The notes below the pieces were generated by a model, which worked only from the letters and a program-made list of their open reading frames with translations, made no database searches and was not told the DNA's origin. Below are positions 58,340-64,000 of a stretch of DNA of 64,000 nt, piece after piece. Numbering within the stretch: the first letter of the stretch is position 1; the number at the start of each line of letters is the position of its first letter. The stretch comes from Cylindrodendrum hubeiense (lineage: Eukaryota; Ascomycota; Sordariomycetes; Hypocreales; Nectriaceae). Location: positions 46,982 to 110,981 of the forward strand of contig JAANBB010000093.1 in the NCBI GenBank assembly GCA_014621425.1. Direction: 5' to 3'. Made by a program: the position numbers and the translations under genes.

Positions 58340-59952
58340 CCACCTCCTCTTTATCCCATGCTCATTGTCTCGGGAGACTGTGTCCAACCCTGACACCGGT
58401 ATTGCGTGAGTCACATCTCTGCTGCTTCTTGTCTATCAGACTTGCAATATGGCGCCTGCATTAAGTCCCTAACCCTCTGGTTCACTGGTGTCTTGTTCCT
58501 TAATTGATATGTAGTATGGGTGTGCGTGTTTTGAAGACATCCATCACATAAATAGTTGCCAAATGGAAGGACACAGTCAAAGATGGCTTAATGGATCTAG
58601 CAATGTTCATGATGAGAGACAGCCTATTACGCCTTCTGTATCTGATTGGACATCTAGCTACAGCTTCTTTCCCACAAAGCGGTGACGTTCTCCGATGAAT
58701 GAATGCAGCCAGTCTATTACAGCCTTGTCAAAGAGCCATGCTCACCACTTCATCCCCACGGGCCCTTCTGAGCTGGCCGGCCGGCATGAATCTGAAATTC
58801 GCGAGGATCGATTTCTGTGCTTTTACGACATTATTATTTCGCATCCTCTAGTCAAACACAGATACTTTGGTAGAGAGTTTCCACATTGACAGATCACCGG
58901 AGCTCTAACCTCGGACTCGCCGGTGACAAGGCATCCAGAAAGCGGGTAGCCGCAACCCGGTCAACTCCAACCAGTGTCAAAAGCCATATACCTAGCCCTA
59001 ACCCAGCTCCTCACCGATCACACAGCTCAACATGCAGAATGCAATTACCCATCTTCATCCCCTCACCGGCGCGGGATCACGTTCTACTTTAGGCTGGGGG
59101 TTTCGTCTGCCTCCGACATGAAGTTACACAGACGTCCCTCGTGAGGACCAAATGCGCCTTCGGCAACGCAATAGGTGCAGAATCTGCCTGCGACTTTTCC
59201 CACTAGTCCAAATTCCTCTGTTCGTGCCGACGGAGTCATCCCTGCCGTGGTCATGCTCGGGTTGACCGGCTTGTGTGTTACCGTCCGCAGAAGGGTGGCG
59301 TCTCGGTGAACGGCACCGGCTGGCGGAACCAAGGGCTGAAAGAAAGGGGTTAGTGGAAATAGACGAAAATGTGAGAGGGTGTTGTTCAGGAAGAGGCACG
59401 GCAGTGACGAGGTACTTGGAGGGTAACCTCTTAGGATTTGACGGGAACCATACGGGCTAAGCCAGCGATGCTATCAACAAGCCATCCTCCTCACCACCAC
59501 GATGATAGCAAAACTTGAATCAGAACTGAATAGTCTCTTCTCGCAGTGTTGTCTTATCATTTAATTTTCGCACAGCATTCTTCCCTGAGCTCCATGGTCC
59601 CAAACATGTCCTGCTGACCAACAATTAGACGTATGTCCACAACTCACGGCTGCGTACATTCAGCCCACGGGAAACTACATTGCCCGAAACCCCAAGTTCA
59701 AGGCGTCCCATTTACTGAGTGAAGTGTGACTTGATATTCACGCGGATATGCAAACATCCAATCCTGGAGAGTTAGAGATATCTGGCCGCCTGGAAGCTGC
59801 CGTGATCTTCGTGGAACGTAACCGCTTATCGTCGACATATATCAAGCCCATCATCTCCCCCAGTCCCACTGACATATTGGGGAGAGAAACGACTATTAAC
59901 TAGTCATACAACCAATAACATAACACATATCTGTTTCAAAGGTCCCGAAATC
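58340..59952. other. 1.6 kb spacer
   Basis: No supported gene. Short frames on both strands lack recognisable content. Confidence 0.5.
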
Positions 59953-60543
59953 ATGGCATCTTCATCCACATCTAGCACCGGCAACCCCCTGTCTATCCCT
60001 GACACTGAACCAGTCCGCCACCAAGTCTTCCGCGTCGAATCGCCTAAGAACCACCACAAGCTGTTGATCCAGACCAGCTCCAATCCACTTCTCAGTTTAA
60101 TTGCCCACATCACCCGCACTGCCGACTCCTCTCAGTCGGCCATGACATTTGTCGAGGAGGTCGTTGATACTCCCGATCCCCTTGCTGCTGCCCTCAACAC
60201 CAAATACCTCGGCTCCGTCACTGCTCAGGATTTCGATCGCCTCCGAACCGCTTACCGCAGACACCCGCTACCGAAGAAGGCCTCTCCCGAACAGGACAGT
60301 CCGGATGAATATCTTGGGCGTGGCCGTGTCTGGCTCCGTGAGTTGGTCGACATGTTGATTAGCGATGGCATCCTACAACCACCGCCGTTGCGTGACACTT
60401 CCCATCACCTTCCAAGACATCACCATACACACCATTGTATTCACCAGCGACTGCACTGCCATCATCCATACCGAAGACGTGGCCGCCAGCAACTCCTCGC
60501 CAACTCTCTGTTGAACCCGGCGGCAACGATCCAGGAACGGTGA
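59953..60543 (+). CDS. Hypothetical fungal protein, 196 residues
   Basis: I recognise only a general resemblance to small fungal hypothetical proteins in which RHQVFRVE, HITRTADSSQSAMTFVEEVV and a late GRVWLRELVDMLISDGIL segment occur in this order. No catalytic or membrane motif is visible. The last 50 residues become His/Arg-rich (PRHHHTHHCIHQRLHCHH) and look like translated non-family sequence. The true end may therefore differ, through a missed intron or a frame change after about residue 140. The start is the first ATG after an AT-rich leader. The gene is isolated, with long spacers on both sides. Confidence 0.55.
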   Translation: MASSSTSSTGNPLSIPDTEPVRHQVFRVESPKNHHKLLIQTSSNPLLSLIAHITRTADSSQSAMTFVEEVVDTPDPLAAALNTKYLGSVTAQDFDRLRTAYRRHPLPKKASPEQDSPDEYLGRGRVWLRELVDMLISDGILQPPPLRDTSHHLPRHHHTHHCIHQRLHCHHPYRRRGRQQLLANSLLNPAATIQER

Positions 60544-62413
60544 ATACGCCATCTTTGCTACATTCAGGGTAGTACTAGATTTGGCTGAACACAAGATGAA
60601 AGGTCGTGGAGGAGTAAGACGGGTTGCGAGATTCATAAAACGGCACCAAATTGCTTGTATTTTATTGATGAGATCCAATGAATTGCTGTCCACAGTACTG
60701 AAATAAAAACCCGATACTTCCACGGAAAACCATCAACATTTCATCTAGGAAGGACATGACAGATCCAAGTCGCAATAATCCAGCGTAAATCCAGAACCAA
60801 AGAGTCAACTAGCCAACCATCTATGCACTAAAACCCACTCATCAACAAGCATAATACATGATTCTCTCAGCGCAAAAGATCCTTTGGAATAGTGGCCGGT
60901 CCAAAACAATATCCGGGACATAAGTGTTGAATCAACCAAGGCATGCGGCAACGGAAAGGGTGTGTCCTATGAGCAAGGTTGCAGTGGAATACAGGCGAAG
61001 TGTCCTTGGGTTCTTTTCAACCAATCCAATCCTTGGGAGTCCGTAGTTGACAATCATGCTCAAAAACAGACAATCCAGAAGGGGTAGCTGAGAACCAAAA
61101 CCGTGGAAGCCAGGGGCGGATGGTGACGATGAACAACTAAACTGGACAGATACCGGCAATACCAACGGCCAGGTTGGCAGGGCAATTGTTCCAATGGATG
61201 TAGGCGACAATGAGTGTCCAGGTGTGCTGAGGGTCTTACCGGAGCAAATTGGGTTGCACCTTTTGTGTGGTATTGATATCTTTTTCCATGGGTGCGGCTC
61301 AACGGAAGTTGAATGCTGCGAGACCTGGTGGCCTCTTGCCGGCGTTCTGCACGAAGCAACGGCAATCCAAAGGTTGGACGGGGCCCATGGGTCGGAACGA
61401 TGTACCCGGATGGGACAGTTCAATCCTTGGGAGTTGGGAATTTGAATCCAAAGGACATGGAGGTCCGGAAAGTCCGCCAGGGGGAACACGAAAGCAGACC
61501 AGAACAAGTGCCATGGTGGAGTGTCTTTGCGCCTAGCTGCCATGAGTGAATACTGCTCAGTCAATTTCTGCCGTGAGAGAAAGTTTCAACAATGTCCGCG
61601 GCGAAAAGTCCATGAGGGAAGATGAGAAGGTGGAACGGGAAAAGATCCTTTGAGAGAGTTGGCTAATATATACAAGCTCTTGGGACTCACCTTGCTGTCC
61701 GGGTGCCGGCCGTGCCAATCTATTATGAGACATGTCGACGGAACCGTCGAATCCCGGTTGCCAGACATGGGGAAGAGGAAGAAAGCACCAGGTCCAGGAT
61801 ACGAAAACAAATCTCTCCCCGATGGCGGATCCGGACAGCAAGGTCTTATCTGATGACAACGAAAAACCACCTCGGATGCACCGGTCGGCGCACCCTTTTC
61901 CCGCCCAGCGCCTTGTCCCAATGTAAAACGTATGCAGCATATCTCATCCGAGGTAAATAAACGTAGTCGACGGGATCCTCATCCAGGGGGCGAGGGCCCA
62001 TCCACAATGCAAGGTCGTTAAAAATAAAAATCCTCAAAGGGTATGCGTCAAAGGTCCAGTTCCGGTTCCAGGCAAAATCCGTAGTAAAATTGGCAGCAGT
62101 TGAAAATCCAGGTTATTCGTTCCAAGGGTCCAGGCTAATGGATGACGGCGGGACACCAAAAAGAGGATACCTCCAGCGGGAAACTCCTGCGAGATGCAAA
62201 CTTGCAACTCTGGGTGGCACCAGCCAGAGAAAGAAAACCTGGGACCTTATCCGTGGAACAAAAAAGACGGGACGAAAGACGCCGATCCAAGGGAAAAAGC
62301 CGTACTCCATGTGACCCGGTCATTATGCAGAAATCATCACACACTCGCGAGGGCGGTGGGTAGCCTCGTCAAGTTCAAAGGGGGAGGGAATCGGCCTCGG
62401 GTTCCAAGGACGC
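60544..62413. other. 1.9 kb non-coding region downstream of rfeG
   Basis: Frames up to 210 codons exist (60932-61564 minus), but none has family content. The region is rich in short words such as TCCAAAGG, CCTTGGGAG and GGTCCAG and is not GC-extreme. It may include a long 3' untranslated region of rfeG or a non-coding transcript. That is speculation. Confidence 0.5.
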
Positions 62414-63853
62414 TTATCGACGAGGGGCCCTGTGGTGTCGGTCGGAAGAATGCCTGTCGCTCTCACGTTCACTACGTCGGCTACTCGTACCACTGGGATT
62501 TGTTTGAGTATTTGTTGGTGTCGCTGAAGTGCGAGCGCGAGGGGTTTCATCATACTGTTGTCCCTGGGCTGCGAACCCCTGCTGTTGTCCCTGGGCTGTG
62601 AACCCCGGCTGTTGCGGTGGTTGTTGCTGCGTGGACTGGCCTGCTGGAGTCGCTAAAGAGTCAGATCCTGTTCGCAACGTGGGCGGCATGCCGGCATTAT
62701 ACGCACCGCGACCGTAGAAGGGATCCTGGGGCTGCATTGTGGCATATGACTGAGCAGTCGGGGGAGGAACCTGGCTTGAGTACTGGAAGGGAGAAGTGGT
62801 GGCCGGGTATCCTGGCTGTGATGGACCAGAGGTGGCATAGGTGGCCTGCTGAGTGGCAGCGGCTGAAGCGGCCGGGTTAGCATACGGGTCATTGGCGGCG
62901 TATCCTCTGGGGTTCCGGTTTGTTCCCATGGCGGTGTAAGGGTGGTCCTGGGGCGACTGGTAGCCCTGGTTCAGCACGGAGCCACCCTGGGGAGGAGCGC
63001 CGTATCTGGGATCCGTGGGGGGAGGAGACTGTTGGGGCTGCGGGTAGCTGCCATACACACCACCACCACTTGTGGAGGCATAGGCCTGTTGCTGGTATGC
63101 TGCGCCAGCAGCACCAGTGTATCCGGGAGCACCTGTGCCTGGGTATCTGGGGCCGCCGTCAAAGCCGGAGTCACGGGCGTAGGGATCCTGCTGGTAGGAG
63201 GCTTCGGTAGGGCCGTGGTGTTGACGTGACTGGTGCGTCTCGGAGTAGCGGTATTGCACTACAGGTGAGTTAGATGAGTGTCTCGCGGGAACGCCACTGG
63301 CATTTCTCGAGGCATGAATACCTCCAGTGGTATTGCGCGAAGTCTGCGCTCTTCTCTCGTTATCCCATCGTGCGGAGTCTGCCTTGAGATCTTCGATCAT
63401 GGCCTGTGAAGTGGGGCGATGTCAGAATGGGGACAATTGGTGGGCAACGCACGGGCGAAAATCCCATATGCGTCTTGTGCGTCTGGTGTCAAGCGGACAG
63501 AATATGACTTACTGTTGTTAGGTTCCTGTAGGCTGTGATGTAGTAGCCTTGGACAACTTGGCTGGTTTGCGGGTTCTGTTGAGTCGAACTGTGAGCCATT
63601 TGATTCTGGTGCGGGCAAGGTGGGACGGTGGGGGGATTGGGCGACGATGTGAATCGAAGCCCACCGCACCACCGGGTGATGTAGAGGACAGCTTACCTCG
63701 TAGTGGCCGGGGCGCACCAAGGCATCGTTGCCCAGGTAGCGACAGATGTCGGCGGAGATGACCTCGCGGTCGATGCCATCGCGAGGCACAAAATATTCGT
63801 TCTGTCGCGTGGCGCGCGCCGGTGGGGGGCGGGTTTCGGGATGATCTCGACAT
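62414..63853 (-). CDS. rfeG: RfeG-like protein, with an apparent frameshift in exon 1
   Basis: Protein of the fungal family annotated as transcription factor RfeG, whose mechanism is poorly known. Exons are 63853-63697, 63575-63513 and 63403-62414. Exon 1 starts MSRSSRNPPP, but the conserved continuation QNEYFVPRDGIDREVISADICRYLGND lies one frame away. Exon 1 is 157 bases, one more than a multiple of three, and a run of six C (plus-strand G at 63824-63829) sits exactly at the break. Exon 2 encodes NPQTSQVVQGYYITAYRNLTT and exon 3 begins AMIEDLKADSARWDNERR; these are the family core. The long C-terminus is Tyr/Pro/Gln/Gly-rich and probably disordered, ending in Arg/Ser/His-rich sequence. It stops short of the window's right edge. 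Confidence 0.82.
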
Positions 63854-64000
63854 GGTCTGAGTCTGAGGGGGGGAGCGAGGAGAATGGGAGAGCGACGTGA
63901 CCGACAGAGGTGAGGGACAGGAGAGGGAATGTCGATGGGAGGAGGGCGGAGGTGTCTGGAAGTTGACAGGAGAAGAAAGGGGAGCGGGCGACGGAGAGGG
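63854..64000. other. Right-edge flank
   Basis: CT-rich on the minus strand, as expected for the rfeG leader and promoter. Too short to say more. Confidence 0.5.

Noticed and set aside
60932..61564. 210-codon minus-strand open frame
   Set aside because: No family content and lies in likely 3' sequence of rfeG.

Overview
The window is nuclear DNA of a filamentous ascomycete (Pezizomycotina). A Sordariomycete, perhaps a member of Hypocreales, seems most likely, but the species cannot be named from the sequence. The evidence is GC-rich genes on both strands split by short introns (about 47-210 nt, often with a CTAAC-like branch site), long intergenic spacers, dispersed 5S rRNA genes, and gene families such as nudF/PAC1, RfeG, GPI-anchored aspartic proteases and Zn(II)2Cys6 regulators. 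Exon joins were worked out by hand from frame, splice sites and family homology. Most summed exon lengths divide by three. The two that do not (KAP119/NMD5 and rfeG) look like real one-base frame disruptions.

Layout, left half. 0.4-3.7 kb holds two minus-strand housekeeping genes, Rab escort protein MRS6 and exosome subunit RRP43. A 3.5 kb spacer with an 11-bp minisatellite leads to an intronless ferric reductase (7.2-9.9 kb). Then come an unrecognised 143-residue protein (10.6-11.2 kb), the molybdopterin synthase large subunit (11.5-12.1 kb), a divergent RBM5/10-like RNA-binding protein (12.6-15.5 kb) and a GPI-anchored aspartic protease (15.8-17.5 kb). After a 3.7 kb empty spacer follow IMP 5'-nucleotidase ISN1 (21.2-22.9 kb) and the dynein regulator nudF/PAC1 (24.3-25.9 kb). 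The stretch 26-31 kb is gene-poor: one membrane protein and two tandem, diverged 5S rRNA genes.

Layout, right half. A cystathionine gamma-synthase-like enzyme (31.2-33.0 kb) precedes the most interesting region. From 33.8 to 45.9 kb six genes form three successive head-to-head pairs: MFS transporter/SDR dehydrogenase, class II aldolase/RpiB-type isomerase, and Zn2Cys6 regulator/dihydroxyacetone-kinase-family kinase. Together they provide import, oxidation, phosphorylation, isomerisation, aldol cleavage and regulation, so this looks like a catabolic cluster for a small sugar, polyol or sugar acid. Kinase plus RpiB plus SDR plus regulator recalls erythritol/erythrulose (tetritol) utilisation clusters. 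The substrate is inferred, not shown.

The rest is a single-pass membrane protein (46.0-46.9 kb), a secreted choloylglycine-hydrolase-type Ntn amidase (49.1-50.2 kb), importin KAP119/NMD5 (51.0-54.8 kb), about 5 kb of repeat-rich spacer, a fungal hypothetical protein (60.0-60.5 kb) and RfeG (62.4-63.9 kb). No transposon, CRISPR array, virus or convincing tRNA was seen.
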